Source: Alcanivorax sp. (GTDB lineage Bacteria; Pseudomonadota; Gammaproteobacteria; Pseudomonadales; Alcanivoracaceae). Taken from it: 64,000 nucleotides of DNA. The translations under genes and the position numbers were made by a program. The stretch is taken from positions 186,001-250,000 of the forward strand of contig JAIUME010000004.1 of the NCBI GenBank assembly GCA_022565695.1, written 5' to 3'. Below, one piece after another: positions 9,641 to 18,765 of the stretch. The notes under the pieces are model-generated. The model was given only the letters and a program-made list of their open reading frames with translations. It did no database searches and had not been told where the DNA came from. The number at the start of each line of letters is the position of its first letter. Position 1 is the first letter of the stretch.

Positions 9641-9669
9641 TTGTCATACATTCGACATATCGGTATGCA
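9641..9669 (+). promoter_or_regulatory. Candidate promoter of the second porin gene
   Basis: TTGTCA (9641-9646), 17-bp spacer, TATGCA (9664-9669). The -35 is good and the -10 poor. The -10 lies inside a perfect inverted repeat, which would suit a repressor operator. Confidence 0.38.
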
Positions 9670-9690
9670 GGTACCGATATCAATATTGAT
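9657..9690. promoter_or_regulatory. Two abutting dyads upstream of the second porin (operator candidate)
   Basis: A perfect 9-bp inverted repeat, ATATCGGTA (9657-9665), 6-bp gap, TACCGATAT (9672-9680), abuts the 12-bp palindrome ATCAATATTGAT (9679-9690). Both lie 35-68 bp before the porin ATG in an AT-rich leader. They could be transcription-factor sites or leader RNA structure. Confidence 0.5.
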
Positions 9691-9724
9691 GAGGACCACC
9701 AGAAATATCAGGGAGATCTCAAAA

Positions 9725-10750
9725 ATGAAAAGAAAGCTGCTTGCACTTGCCGTGGGCGTTGCAATTGCTGCCCCGGTGTCGGCATTGGCCAACGCTGAGC
9801 TGTACGGACGTGTCAATGTTTCAATAGACCATTTCGACGGTGCAGAGGGTATCGGCGATAACGGTATTTACGAACTCAACTCCAACAAGACATTCTTCGG
9901 TGTGCGTGGTGGCGCCGACCTTACGGGTGGCGTGCGAGGCATCTACCAGCTTGAGTTTGGTGTTGATGCCGCCAGCGCAATGACCGACGATATATTTTTC
10001 AACCGTAATACATTTGTCGGGCTCGAAAGTGGTTTGGGTACTGTGAAGGCTGGTCGTTTCGATACGCCATTGCGTGCCATGGCTTTTCAGGTAGATCAGT
10101 TCCATGATCAAATATATGGCGATCTTGGCAACCTGATGTCCGGGGAATGGCGTGCTGACAGAATCGTCCAGTACAGCACTCCCCAGATTGCCGACATGAT
10201 CACTGTCAATCTGGCTACCGTTATGCCGGAAGGTGATGAAATCAATGGCCCCGGCACGGAAAAAACCAAGGCATTCGATGTGTTTTCGGCATCCGTAATG
10301 TTCGAGTTCGGTGATGTCTATGCCGGTGTTGGCTATGACAAGAACAACTATGGTTCTTCTCTGGACAATGGTCTTTATCTGAGTCGCGACGGCGTAATTG
10401 ATACGGCTATCGGCGCAAACGATATTGTCCGCGTTGTTGGTGGCATTGATCTCGATGCCCTGGAACTGGGTGTTCTGCTTCAGGAAGCCAGAAACGTCGA
10501 TGATTCTGATCTGAAGGATCGTAGCTGGCTGCTCAGCGCGGCATTCAACCTTGATGACGCAATCAAGCTGAAAGCCCAGTATGGTGAAACGGATGGTCGG
10601 GACAGCGACATCAAGTCTCGCCAGTACACACTGGGTGCGGATTACAGCCTTGGCCAGCAGACCCGTACCTATGTATACGGGACCCGCATGGATATCGATG
10701 GCGACCGTAACTTCGCCGTAGTGGGTATCGGTGCAGAACACCGTTTCTAA
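9725..10750 (+). CDS. Outer-membrane general porin (second copy)
   Basis: This 341-aa porin resembles the 7346 gene in plan: signal peptide MKRKLLALAVGVAIAAPVSA (cut near ANAELYG), YGRVNVSIDHF, FFGVRGGADLTGGVRGIYQLE, and the constriction-loop-like AGRFDTPLRAMAFQVDQFHDQ. The C-terminal Phe is in GAEHRF. The frame stays open upstream to 9515, but ATG 9725 is preceded by gggagat and starts a clean signal peptide. It is a paralogue, not a duplicate, since strand and loop sequences differ. Its leader carries two dyads, and a bidirectional terminator separates it from convergent fabB. Confidence 0.89.
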   Translation: MKRKLLALAVGVAIAAPVSALANAELYGRVNVSIDHFDGAEGIGDNGIYELNSNKTFFGVRGGADLTGGVRGIYQLEFGVDAASAMTDDIFFNRNTFVGLESGLGTVKAGRFDTPLRAMAFQVDQFHDQIYGDLGNLMSGEWRADRIVQYSTPQIADMITVNLATVMPEGDEINGPGTEKTKAFDVFSASVMFEFGDVYAGVGYDKNNYGSSLDNGLYLSRDGVIDTAIGANDIVRVVGGIDLDALELGVLLQEARNVDDSDLKDRSWLLSAAFNLDDAIKLKAQYGETDGRDSDIKSRQYTLGADYSLGQQTRTYVYGTRMDIDGDRNFAVVGIGAEHRF

Positions 10751-10764
10751 AAAGGTGTGAGAAC

Positions 10765-10796
10765 AAAAAAGGGGCCGGAAGGCCCCTTTTTTTATG
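10765..10796. terminator. Bidirectional intrinsic terminator between porin and fabB
   Basis: An A-run, GGGGCC (10771-10776), loop GGAA, GGCCCC (10781-10786) and T7 form a stem usable on both strands. It sits 15 bp after the porin stop and just below the fabB stop. Confidence 0.92.
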
Positions 10797-10808
10797 CTGT
10801 GACAGGTC

Positions 10809-12023
10809 TCAGCCTTCGAACCGCCGGAACACCAGCGATGCGTTGGTGCCCCCGAAACCAAAGCTGTTGGAGAGCACCTGGTTCAGGGTGCAGTCGCTGC
10901 TTTGCTTCTGAATCGGCATGCCATCGGCGGCGTCATCCAGCTGGTCGATATTGGCGGAGCCGGCAATAAAGCCGTCCTGCATCATCAGCAGACAATAGAT
11001 GGCTTCCTGCACACCCGCTGCACCAAGAGAGTGCCCTGACAGGCTTTTGGTGGAGCTGATGGGCGGCATATCGTCGCCGAAGACGTTGCGAATCGCCTTC
11101 AGTTCGGCCAGATCACCCACCGGCGTGCTGGTGCCGTGGGCATTGATGTAGTCGATCGGGCCCTGCAGGCCGGCGATGGCCTGCTGCATACAGCGCGTGG
11201 CGCCTTCGCCGCTGGGTGCGACCATGTCGAGGCCATCGGAGGTGGCGCCGTAGCCCACCAGCTCGGCATAGATCTTCGCGCCACGGGCTTTGGCGTGTTC
11301 GAGCTCTTCCACCACCAGCATGCCGCCGCCGCCGGCGATCACGAACCCGTCCCGGGCCGCGTCGTAGGCACGGGAGGCCTTGTCCGGCGTGTCGTTGTAC
11401 TTGGTGGAGAGCGCGCCCATGGCGTCGAACAGCACGCTCATGGTCCAGTGCTCTTCTTCACCGCCGCCAGCAAAGACCACGTCCTGCTTGCCCAGCTGTA
11501 TCTGCTCCATGGCGCTGCCGATGCAATGGGCGCTGGTGGCACAGGCCGAGGCGATGGAGTAGTTGACGCCCTTGATGTGAAACGGTGTGGCCAGGCAGGC
11601 CGACACGGTGCTGGCCATGGTGCGGGTGACCATATAGGGGCCGACGCGCTTGACGCCGCGCTCCCGGGCGGTATCGGCAGCTTCTACCTGATTGGCGGCA
11701 GAGGCGCCCCCGGAACCGGCGATCAGCCCGGTGCGGACGTTGGAGACCTGCTCTTCGGTCAGGCCGGCGTCGGCGATGGCATTCTGCATGGCGACGTAGG
11801 CGTAGGCTGCGGCGTCGCCCATGAAGCGGCGCGCCTTGCGGTCGATCAGTGCATCCAGATCAATGTCCGGGTAGCCGGCGACGTGGCTGCGCAGGCCTTG
11901 CTCACGGTATTCCTCTTTCAGACGAATGCCGGAGCGGCCTGCTCGCAGGGCCGCTGTGACGGCGGCAGGATCATTGCCGAGGCAGGAGACGATGCCCATG
12001 CCGGTGATTACGACTCTTTTCAT
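10809..12023 (-). CDS. fabB: 3-oxoacyl-[ACP] synthase I
   Basis: This 404-aa condensing enzyme elongates acyl-ACP with malonyl-ACP and is required for unsaturated fatty acid elongation. The thiolase fold runs from [18 protein letters not shown]. The active-site triad is the nucleophile C161 in [12 protein letters not shown], His in [11 protein letters not shown] and His in [14 protein letters not shown]. The C-terminal [16 protein letters not shown] is diagnostic. FabB rather than FabF is supported by immediate linkage to fabA, 11 bp upstream in the same direction. It ends at a shared bidirectional terminator. Confidence 0.97.
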   Translation of the reverse strand: MKRVVITGMGIVSCLGNDPAAVTAALRAGRSGIRLKEEYREQGLRSHVAGYPDIDLDALIDRKARRFMGDAAAYAYVAMQNAIADAGLTEEQVSNVRTGLIAGSGGASAANQVEAADTARERGVKRVGPYMVTRTMASTVSACLATPFHIKGVNYSIASACATSAHCIGSAMEQIQLGKQDVVFAGGGEEEHWTMSVLFDAMGALSTKYNDTPDKASRAYDAARDGFVIAGGGGMLVVEELEHAKARGAKIYAELVGYGATSDGLDMVAPSGEGATRCMQQAIAGLQGPIDYINAHGTSTPVGDLAELKAIRNVFGDDMPPISSTKSLSGHSLGAAGVQEAIYCLLMMQDGFIAGSANIDQLDDAADGMPIQKQSSDCTLNQVLSNSFGFGGTNASLVFRRFEG

Positions 12024-12034
12024 TGCCAGTGTCC

Positions 12035-12553
12035 TCAGAACCCTTCTGTAGAAGTGAACAGACCAACGCGCAGATCCTTGGCGGCATAGATTTCACGCCC
12101 GTCTACACTCACCGTGCCGTCTGCCATGCCCAGAATCAACTTGCGGGCGATGATGCGCTTGATGTTGAGCTGGTAGGTCACTTTCTTTGCGGTGGGCAGT
12201 ATCTGTCCGGAGAATTTCACTTCGCCAACGCCCAGTGCCCGGCCGCGTCCCGGATGGCCCAGCCATCCCAGGTGAAAGCCGACCAGTTGCCACAGGGCGT
12301 CAAGGCCGAGGCAGCCCGGCATGACCGGATCGCTCTCGAAATGGCACTTGAAGAACCACATGTCCGGATCGATATCCAGTTCGGCGCGAATTTCGCCTTT
12401 GTTGTACTGGCCGCCGGTCTCGCTGATGTGTGCGATACGGTCGATCATCAGCATGTTGGGCAGGGGCAGGCGGGCGTTGCCCGGGCCAAACAGTTCGCCA
12501 TGCGCGCAGGCGAGCAGGCCGTCCCGGTCGTAGCTGTTTTGTCGTTGTGTCAT
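12035..12553 (-). CDS. fabA: 3-hydroxydecanoyl-[ACP] dehydratase/isomerase
   Basis: The 172-aa hotdog-fold enzyme dehydrates 3-hydroxydecanoyl-ACP and isomerises trans-2- to cis-3-decenoyl-ACP, the branch point to unsaturated fatty acids. Catalytic His71 lies in [15 protein letters not shown] and Asp85 in [24 protein letters not shown] is also typical. ATG 12553 follows a ribosome-binding site (aaggaga on the minus strand). It is first in the fabA-fabB operon. An extended -10 element and a long inverted repeat lie upstream. Confidence 0.97.
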   Translation of the reverse strand: MTQRQNSYDRDGLLACAHGELFGPGNARLPLPNMLMIDRIAHISETGGQYNKGEIRAELDIDPDMWFFKCHFESDPVMPGCLGLDALWQLVGFHLGWLGHPGRGRALGVGEVKFSGQILPTAKKVTYQLNIKRIIARKLILGMADGTVSVDGREIYAAKDLRVGLFTSTEGF

Positions 12554-12606
12554 CGGGCTGTGTATCTCCTTACCAGGGGCTGCCTGTGATGCTGACGTGG
12601 GGCACG

Positions 12607-12649
12607 TGACATGTGTGCGACCATGAGTATGCGATCATGCGACATGTCA
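12607..12649. promoter_or_regulatory. Long-spaced inverted repeat in the fabA leader
   Basis: TGACATGT (12607-12614) and ACATGTCA (12642-12649) form a perfect 8-bp inverted repeat with a 27-bp spacer. It lies between the predicted fabA start point and the coding sequence. It may be a paired operator or an mRNA stem. It does not match the FabR or FadR consensus as I remember them. Confidence 0.4.
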
Positions 12650-12677
12650 GTGACGCGTCATTGATCAAGGCGCGGCT

Positions 12678-12686
12678 ATCATAGCA
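12678..12686 (-). promoter_or_regulatory. Extended -10 promoter element for fabA-fabB
   Basis: On the minus strand the sequence reads TGC-TATGAT, an extended -10 with no recognisable -35. It would place the start near 12671 and give a 5' leader of about 118 nt. Confidence 0.45.
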
Positions 12687-12926
12687 AACCGGTTATGACA
12701 GGGGTTGCTTCTCGGGTTGTTGAATTATGTCAGGGTGTTTCGGCTTTGACCCGTCACAACAAAAGCCCTGTCGATGCTGCGGCAAAATGACGCAGATCAG
12801 CCTTTTAAGCACGCAAGGGATTGAAAAAGCATGGGTTTTACACCAAGCTAGGCGGCCCCTGGCAGGGCCTCGGCAGCACACCGGGCTGAACACTTCACCG
12901 GGCTGAAAGGCCCCCAAGGAGCATGC

Positions 12927-14906
12927 GTGACAGCGGAACTGGGACATTTTGCAGTCTGGATGGCGCTGGCATTGGCCGTGTTGCAGGCAACATTGCCGCT
13001 GCTGGGTGCATGGCGCGGCAATACAGCGTTGATCGCTACCGCGCGCCCCCTGGCATTAATGCAGTTCATACTGCTCTCCGGTGCCCTGTTCGCGTTGGGC
13101 TACGCCTTCTATTTCAATGATTTCACGCTGACCTATGTGGCCGGGCACTCCAATTCCCAGATGCCATGGGGTTATCGCCTGTCCGCGATCTGGGGTGGCC
13201 ACGAGGGGTCGTTGCTGCTGTGGGTCTGGATGCTGGCGGGATGGGGCGCTGCGGTGTCCTGGTTCAGCCGGTCCGTGCCCAGTGACATGGTGGTGCGTGT
13301 GCTGGCGGTGATGGGCATGATCAGCATCGGCTTCCTGGCCTTCATGCTGTTTACCTCGAACCCGTTTGACCGCACCTTGCCCTGGTTCCCCATTGACGGC
13401 GCTGATCTGAACCCGCTGTTGCAGGACCCGGGATTGATCGTGCATCCGCCAATGCTCTATATGGGGTATGTCGGGTTTTCGGTTGCCTTCTCATTTGCCG
13501 TGGCGGGCCTGCTGGCCGGGCGGCTTGATCCGGCCTGGGCGCGCTGGGCGCGCCCCTGGACCACCGTGGCCTGGGCGTTTCTGACCATCGGCATCGCGCT
13601 GGGCTCCTGGTGGGCCTATTACGAGCTTGGCTGGGGCGGCTGGTGGTTCTGGGACCCGGTGGAAAACGCCTCACTGATGCCCTGGCTGTCCGGTACGGCG
13701 CTGATCCATTCCCTGGCCGTGGCGGAAAAACGCAACATGTTCCGTGCCTGGACGGTGTTGCTGGCGATCATGACGTTTTCCCTGAGCCTGCTGGGCACCT
13801 TCCTGGTGCGTTCCGGCATCCTGACCTCGGTGCATGCGTTCGCCAATGATCCGGAGCGGGGTCGCTTTATCCTGATTTTCCTGGCGCTGGTGGCGGGTGG
13901 TTCGCTGGCGCTGTTTGCGCTGCGGGCGCCGTCCCTGCGCAGCACCTCCGGCTTCAAGATGCTGTCACGGGAGTCGTTCCTGCTTGGCAATAACCTGTTG
14001 CTGCTGACGGCCACGGTGGTGGTGCTGCTGGGCACCCTGTTCCCGCTGGTCGGGGACGCCATGAATGTCAGGATTTCCATTAGCGGGCCCTATTTCAATG
14101 CGTTCTTCGTGCCGCTGACACTGATCCTGATGGCGATACTGGTCCCCGGGATGCTGAGCAGCTGGAAATCCCAGCGTGCGGATGCATTGCTGAAGCGGCT
14201 TTATGTGCTGGTGCCCGCCGCCATTGTCGGTGGTCTGATCGCCGGCTGGTTGCCGGGCGGCACGGCCTGGCTCGGTACCCTGGGCTTCATCGCGGTGGCC
14301 TACGTGGTGTTTGCCCATATTGATGATGTGGTGCGCAAGGCGCTCGCGTTCCGTGCGGGGTTCCTGACCGGGCTGCGGCGCCTGTCGCTGGGCTATAAAG
14401 GTATGGTGCTGGCCCATTGCGGCCTGGCGCTGCTGGTGGCGGGTGTGATCATGGTCACCCACCACGAGATCGAGCGCGACATTCGTATGGTGCCCGGCGA
14501 TACCGTCAATGTGGGCGGGTACGATTTCCATTTTGCGGATATCGGTAATCGCGAAGGGCCGAATTTTGATGCGATTCGCGGTGTTTTCGAGGTCACCCGC
14601 AACGGTCGTGCCGTGACCACCATGTACCCGGAAAAACGCACCTATCGTGTGGGCGGGCAGGTGATGACTCAGGTCGCACTGCGGCCCGGCGTTCTCCAGG
14701 ATCTGTATGTGGCATTGGGTGAACCGCTGGATGCGCCGGGCGCCTGGGCGGTGCGGGTCTACTTCAAGCCGGGTGTACGCTGGATATGGGGCGGCGCGCT
14801 GCTGATGGGGCTTGGCGGCATGCTGGCCGTCGCGGACAAACGCTATCGCAAGGCGGCGCCCGTCACCGGAGGTCCAGGGAAAGGGTCGCAGGAGGAAGCC
14901 GCATGA
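12927..14906 (+). CDS. ccmF: Cytochrome c haem lyase subunit CcmF
   Basis: This 659-aa polytopic inner-membrane protein is the core of the haem-apocytochrome c ligation complex CcmFH. It shows many membrane segments and the tryptophan-rich WWD haem-handling signature (WGGWWFWDPVENASLMPWLS, about 232-251). Conserved periplasmic histidines are visible, e.g. HSNSQMPWGYRLSAIWGGHEGS near the N-terminus. The start is GTG 12927 (VTAELGHFAVWM) with aagga upstream; ATG at 12923 is out of frame. It opens a tightly overlapping ccmF-G-H-I operon (ATGA overlap with ccmG). The usual ccmABCDE genes are not upstream; fabA is. Confidence 0.96.
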   Translation: MTAELGHFAVWMALALAVLQATLPLLGAWRGNTALIATARPLALMQFILLSGALFALGYAFYFNDFTLTYVAGHSNSQMPWGYRLSAIWGGHEGSLLLWVWMLAGWGAAVSWFSRSVPSDMVVRVLAVMGMISIGFLAFMLFTSNPFDRTLPWFPIDGADLNPLLQDPGLIVHPPMLYMGYVGFSVAFSFAVAGLLAGRLDPAWARWARPWTTVAWAFLTIGIALGSWWAYYELGWGGWWFWDPVENASLMPWLSGTALIHSLAVAEKRNMFRAWTVLLAIMTFSLSLLGTFLVRSGILTSVHAFANDPERGRFILIFLALVAGGSLALFALRAPSLRSTSGFKMLSRESFLLGNNLLLLTATVVVLLGTLFPLVGDAMNVRISISGPYFNAFFVPLTLILMAILVPGMLSSWKSQRADALLKRLYVLVPAAIVGGLIAGWLPGGTAWLGTLGFIAVAYVVFAHIDDVVRKALAFRAGFLTGLRRLSLGYKGMVLAHCGLALLVAGVIMVTHHEIERDIRMVPGDTVNVGGYDFHFADIGNREGPNFDAIRGVFEVTRNGRAVTTMYPEKRTYRVGGQVMTQVALRPGVLQDLYVALGEPLDAPGAWAVRVYFKPGVRWIWGGALLMGLGGMLAVADKRYRKAAPVTGGPGKGSQEEAA

Positions 14907-15463
14907 GCCGCTATCTCTGGGGCCTGATACCGCTGTTCATTTTTGCCGCTCTGGCACTGCTGCTCAACGACGGGCTGGGGCGAGATACTGAAACCTTGCC
15001 ATCGGCGCTGGTCGGCCGCCCGGTGCCGGAGTTCGAGTTGCCCGCCATGGCCTCGGCACAGGACAGCTACGATCAGTCCATATTCACCGGTCGCTGGTCC
15101 CTGCTGAATATCTGGGCCACCTGGTGTCCCACCTGTTATGTGGAGCACCCCTATTTCATCGAGCTGGCACGCTCCGGCGTGGCGATCGTTGGCCTGAACT
15201 ACAAGGACAACGACGACAAGGCACGCAATTACCTGGCCGAACTGGGTAACCCCTACACGGAAGTGCTGGTGGATAAACGCGGTACGCTGGCGCTGGATCT
15301 TGGTGTGTACGGTGCCCCGGAGACCTTCCTGATCAACCCGGAGGGCAAGATACTGCTGCGCCATGCGGGTGAAGTGAATGCCCGGGTCTGGGAAGAGAAA
15401 TTCGTTCCTCTTATGGCAGACGGGATGGCAGATTACCGGGCGCAGCAGGGGGGCCCACAATGA
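14903..15463 (+). CDS. ccmG: Thiol:disulfide interchange protein CcmG/DsbE
   Basis: This 186-aa membrane-anchored periplasmic thioredoxin keeps apocytochrome c CXXCH cysteines reduced for haem attachment. An N-terminal anchor (about 4-21) precedes a thioredoxin fold with active site WATWCPTC (C75 and C78). The cis-Pro region YGAPETFLINPEG and the CcmG-type VGRPVPEFELP are visible. ATG 14903 overlaps the ccmF stop (ATGA), so I chose it over the upstream in-frame ATG 14786 inside ccmF. It overlaps ccmH by 4 nt. Confidence 0.95.
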   Translation: MSRYLWGLIPLFIFAALALLLNDGLGRDTETLPSALVGRPVPEFELPAMASAQDSYDQSIFTGRWSLLNIWATWCPTCYVEHPYFIELARSGVAIVGLNYKDNDDKARNYLAELGNPYTEVLVDKRGTLALDLGVYGAPETFLINPEGKILLRHAGEVNARVWEEKFVPLMADGMADYRAQQGGPQ

Positions 15464-15918
15464 TGACAGGAATGATGCCAGGTACAAAAATACTGCGCCG
15501 CTGGCTGATACTGCTGATCAGTGTGCCAGTGCTGGCCTTCGCAGCCATCGACGTCTACGAATTCGATACACCCGAGCAGGAAGCGCGCTTCCGCAGCCTG
15601 ACCCAGGAACTGCGTTGCCCCAAATGTCAGAACCAGAGCATTGCGGATTCTGATGCGGATATCTCCGGGGATATGCGTATGCGCACGGCCGAGATGATCC
15701 GTGAGGGGCACACAGACCGCGAGGTTGTGGACTTTTTCCGTGAGCGCTACGGCGATTTCGTCAGCTATCGGCCGCCCTTTGATGCCACCACCCTGTTGTT
15801 GTGGCTGGGCCCGGGCATTGTGTTGCTGGCAGGCGGTATTCTGATCGTACGTCTGTTACGTCGCGCCAATGCCGCGGCAGACGCTGAAGCAGACAATGAA
15901 GAGGACGAGGATCTATGA
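15460..15918 (+). CDS. ccmH: Cytochrome c-type biogenesis protein CcmH (N-terminal domain type)
   Basis: This 152-aa protein has a signal/anchor (about 10-28) and the redox motif LRCPKCQNQSIADSDADI (C53 and C56), which takes disulfides from apocytochrome c. A helical domain (MRMRTAEMIREGHTDREVVDFF), a C-terminal membrane anchor (about 113-132) and an acidic tail follow. It is the short CcmH; the TPR part is the separate next gene, as in pseudomonads. Start codons ATG ATG at 15460 and 15463 overlap the ccmG stop. Either could be used. Confidence 0.95.
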   Translation: MMTGMMPGTKILRRWLILLISVPVLAFAAIDVYEFDTPEQEARFRSLTQELRCPKCQNQSIADSDADISGDMRMRTAEMIREGHTDREVVDFFRERYGDFVSYRPPFDATTLLLWLGPGIVLLAGGILIVRLLRRANAAADAEADNEEDEDL

Positions 15919-16946
15919 AGCTGCTTCTCCTGTGCGCCGGCCTTGTCGTACTGACATTGCTGTGGCTGCTGTGGCTCTGGGCCCGCGAGGCGCGCCGTGA
16001 GGGGCAGTCGCTGCCGCTGCCGATTCTCCTGGCAGGTATTCTGGCGCCCGCGCTGGGCGTGGTTGTTTACGTCGGGTTCGGGTATCAGCAGGACACCGCC
16101 GATTGGCTGGGCGATTACGAGGCCCTGCACCCGGTGGCGTCACAGCTGATTGCCGGGCAGCCGCCGGCGGCATTGCCGCAGGATATTCCACCTGCCGCGC
16201 TGGTGCGTGTACTGCAACGGCAACTGGTGATCACGCCCTCCGTTGAGGGTTGGTATGCCCTGGGGCTCCTGTATGGTCAGCTGGGTGCGCCGAATATGGC
16301 GGTCGAGGCGGGTCGTCGGGCTGTGTCGGCGCAGCCCGGTAGCGTGTCCGCCCGTATGCTGGTCGCCCAGAATCTGATTGATGAACGGGAAGGGCGCATG
16401 AGCGATGAAGCCCAGGCGTTATTGCGTGGGGTGATCGCGGATCAGCCGGAGCATGACGGCGCCTGGATGCTGTTGGGCATGGGCGCGAGCCGAAATCGGG
16501 ACTTCCCCTTGGCGGAAGAGGCGTGGACGCAGTTGTTGCAGCGGCACGGTCAGGGTGAGGCAGCGTCCGTGCTGGAGCGTAGCCTGGCCTTTGCCCGCGA
16601 TCAGCAGGTCAACGCCGAGCGCTTTGCCGATGTGAGCATCCGGGTGACAACAGACGGTGAGGTGCCATCAGGCGGTTCGCTGTTCGTGTTCCTGCGTGAC
16701 CCGGCCCAGCCCGGCCAACCCCTGGCGGCGCGCCGTGTGCTGGCGGAGCGCTTCCCGGTGCGGGTGACGTTGCGTGCGCAGGACTGGTTGCAAGCTTACC
16801 CGGATACGGGCCTGGACGTGGTGGCCGGTGCTCGTTACAGCCCTGGCCCGGCCGCGGGTGTCGACGAGGCCGCCTTTGATGCCGAACTTGTTGGCTTCTC
16901 CGGCGGCGAGACGGAAGTCAGCCTGCGCCGTCGCGACCCGCCCTGA
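15915..16946 (+). CDS. ccmI: Cytochrome c biogenesis TPR protein CcmI (CycH)
   Basis: This 343-aa apocytochrome c chaperone has two N-terminal membrane helices (about 2-20 and 32-52). A periplasmic TPR region (VEGWYALGLLYGQLGAPNMAVEAGRRA and a further repeat around 150-200) comes next, and then a C-terminal beta domain. The start overlaps the ccmH stop by ATGA. It is the last gene of the ccm operon, with 121 bp to adk. Assignment rests on position and architecture, since CcmI sequences are divergent. Confidence 0.9.
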   Translation: MKLLLLCAGLVVLTLLWLLWLWAREARREGQSLPLPILLAGILAPALGVVVYVGFGYQQDTADWLGDYEALHPVASQLIAGQPPAALPQDIPPAALVRVLQRQLVITPSVEGWYALGLLYGQLGAPNMAVEAGRRAVSAQPGSVSARMLVAQNLIDEREGRMSDEAQALLRGVIADQPEHDGAWMLLGMGASRNRDFPLAEEAWTQLLQRHGQGEAASVLERSLAFARDQQVNAERFADVSIRVTTDGEVPSGGSLFVFLRDPAQPGQPLAARRVLAERFPVRVTLRAQDWLQAYPDTGLDVVAGARYSPGPAAGVDEAAFDAELVGFSGGETEVSLRRRDPP

Positions 16947-16983
16947 AGCCTGCGCCACCGGGGCATCTTAGACCATGTAATGA

Positions 16984-17730
<747 letters not shown>

Positions 17731-17759
17731 GCTGCAGTGAATTGAGCCACGTGTCGATC

Positions 17760-17783
17760 AAAGGCCCTTCGGGGCCTTTTTTT
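17760..17783 (+). terminator. Rho-independent terminator of adk
   Basis: GGCCC (17763-17767), loop TTCG, GGGCC (17772-17776), flanked by an A-run and T7. Confidence 0.92.
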
Positions 17784-17970
17784 GGTGCAGGTTTTTTACA
17801 TTTCCGCCTTGCCTGACAGTTTTCCGGTTATCATCAGCAGCTTACTCTTTCGTTATTGCCAAAAATTTCCCGCACGACCCGGTCTGATCCCGTTTCCTGC
17901 TTTTCCCCCGGGAACCTTTGGTCTAGGCTTGCGTTCCATCCGTTATACCAACCCCCAACGCAGGTCAGGC

Positions 17971-18705
17971 ATGACAGCTGTTGTCGAAGAAAATACCGTT
18001 CTCGAATTCAAGGGCCGCATGTTGATGATGACGGTCCTCCATCTGAAAACCCTGGATGCCGACGTGCTGCGTGAGCAGCTTGATCGTAGCCTGGCGCAAT
18101 CGCCGGACTGGCTGCGTGAGGTGCCTATCGTGCTCGACCTGCCAGGCGACGACGTGTCGGTGGTGGAGCTGGCCCTGATTCTGGAGATGTTGCGCGACCG
18201 CGACATGAACCTGGTGGCGGTGGCCGCGTCTGCGGCGGTGGCCGAACCGGAAATCCGGGCGCTTGGTCTCGGTGTAGTGACACTGGCCAGTGCCCGACCG
18301 GTGCGCACCGAGGCGGCCCCGGCCAGCCGCGAGGCCCCGGCGGAGAAAGAGGCCCGGGCGAAAGAGGCTCGGGCAGAGACACTGGTGGTGGATCAGCCGG
18401 TACGGTCAGGCCAGCAGTTGTACAGCCGTGGCGACATGATCGTGCTGGCGCCGGTGGGCACCGGCGCAGAGTTGCTGGCCGAGGGGCATATCCATGTCTA
18501 TGGCAATCTGCGTGGCCGGGCCATTGCCGGTGTGCGGGGGGATACGAGCGCGCGGGTATTCTGCCAGCAGCTCAATGCCGAGCTGATTTCCATCGCCGGG
18601 CATTATCAGGTGGCTGAAGATCTGCCCGAGGAGTTCCGTGGGCAGGCGGTACAGATAGGGCTTGATGGCGAAGTGATGCAGTTCTCATCGCTGCGCCGTA
18701 ATTAA
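17971..18705 (+). CDS. minC: Septum site-determining protein MinC
   Basis: This 244-aa FtsZ-polymerisation inhibitor is recruited by MinD to prevent polar septa. The N-terminal domain (VLEFKGRMLMMTVLHLKTLD onward) is joined by an Ala/Glu-rich linker of about 30 residues (REAPAEKEARAKEARAE) to the C-terminal beta-helix (SGQQLYSRGDMIVLAPVGTG, GNLRGRAIAGV). ATG 17971 was chosen over the upstream in-frame ATG 17782, whose extra sequence is unrelated. The 187-bp gap from the adk terminator should hold the min promoter, but I see no convincing consensus. Confidence 0.95.
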   Translation: MTAVVEENTVLEFKGRMLMMTVLHLKTLDADVLREQLDRSLAQSPDWLREVPIVLDLPGDDVSVVELALILEMLRDRDMNLVAVAASAAVAEPEIRALGLGVVTLASARPVRTEAAPASREAPAEKEARAKEARAETLVVDQPVRSGQQLYSRGDMIVLAPVGTGAELLAEGHIHVYGNLRGRAIAGVRGDTSARVFCQQLNAELISIAGHYQVAEDLPEEFRGQAVQIGLDGEVMQFSSLRRN

Positions 18706-18720
18706 GCGTCAGTTCATCAG

Positions 18721-18741
18721 GGCCGGCACCCGATGCCGGCC
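18721..18741 (+). other. Strong hairpin in the minC-minD gap
   Basis: GGCCGGCA (18721-18728), loop CCCGA, TGCCGGCC (18734-18741): a perfect 8-bp GC-rich stem beginning 16 bp after the minC stop. Only scattered Ts follow, so it may act as a partial attenuator or RNA-stability element. Confidence 0.6.
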
Positions 18742-18765
18742 GGTTGTTTACCAAGGAGAGAGTGT

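Larger units (their letters stand above)
12554..12926. other. Divergent fabA/ccmF intergenic region (373 bp)
   Basis: No gene is visible. It contains the fabA ribosome-binding site, an 8-bp inverted repeat (12607-12649), an extended -10 for fabA (12678-12686) and, next to ccmF, a direct repeat CACCGGGCTGAA at 12879-12890 and 12896-12907. I found no convincing -35/-10 pair for ccmF. Confidence 0.7.
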
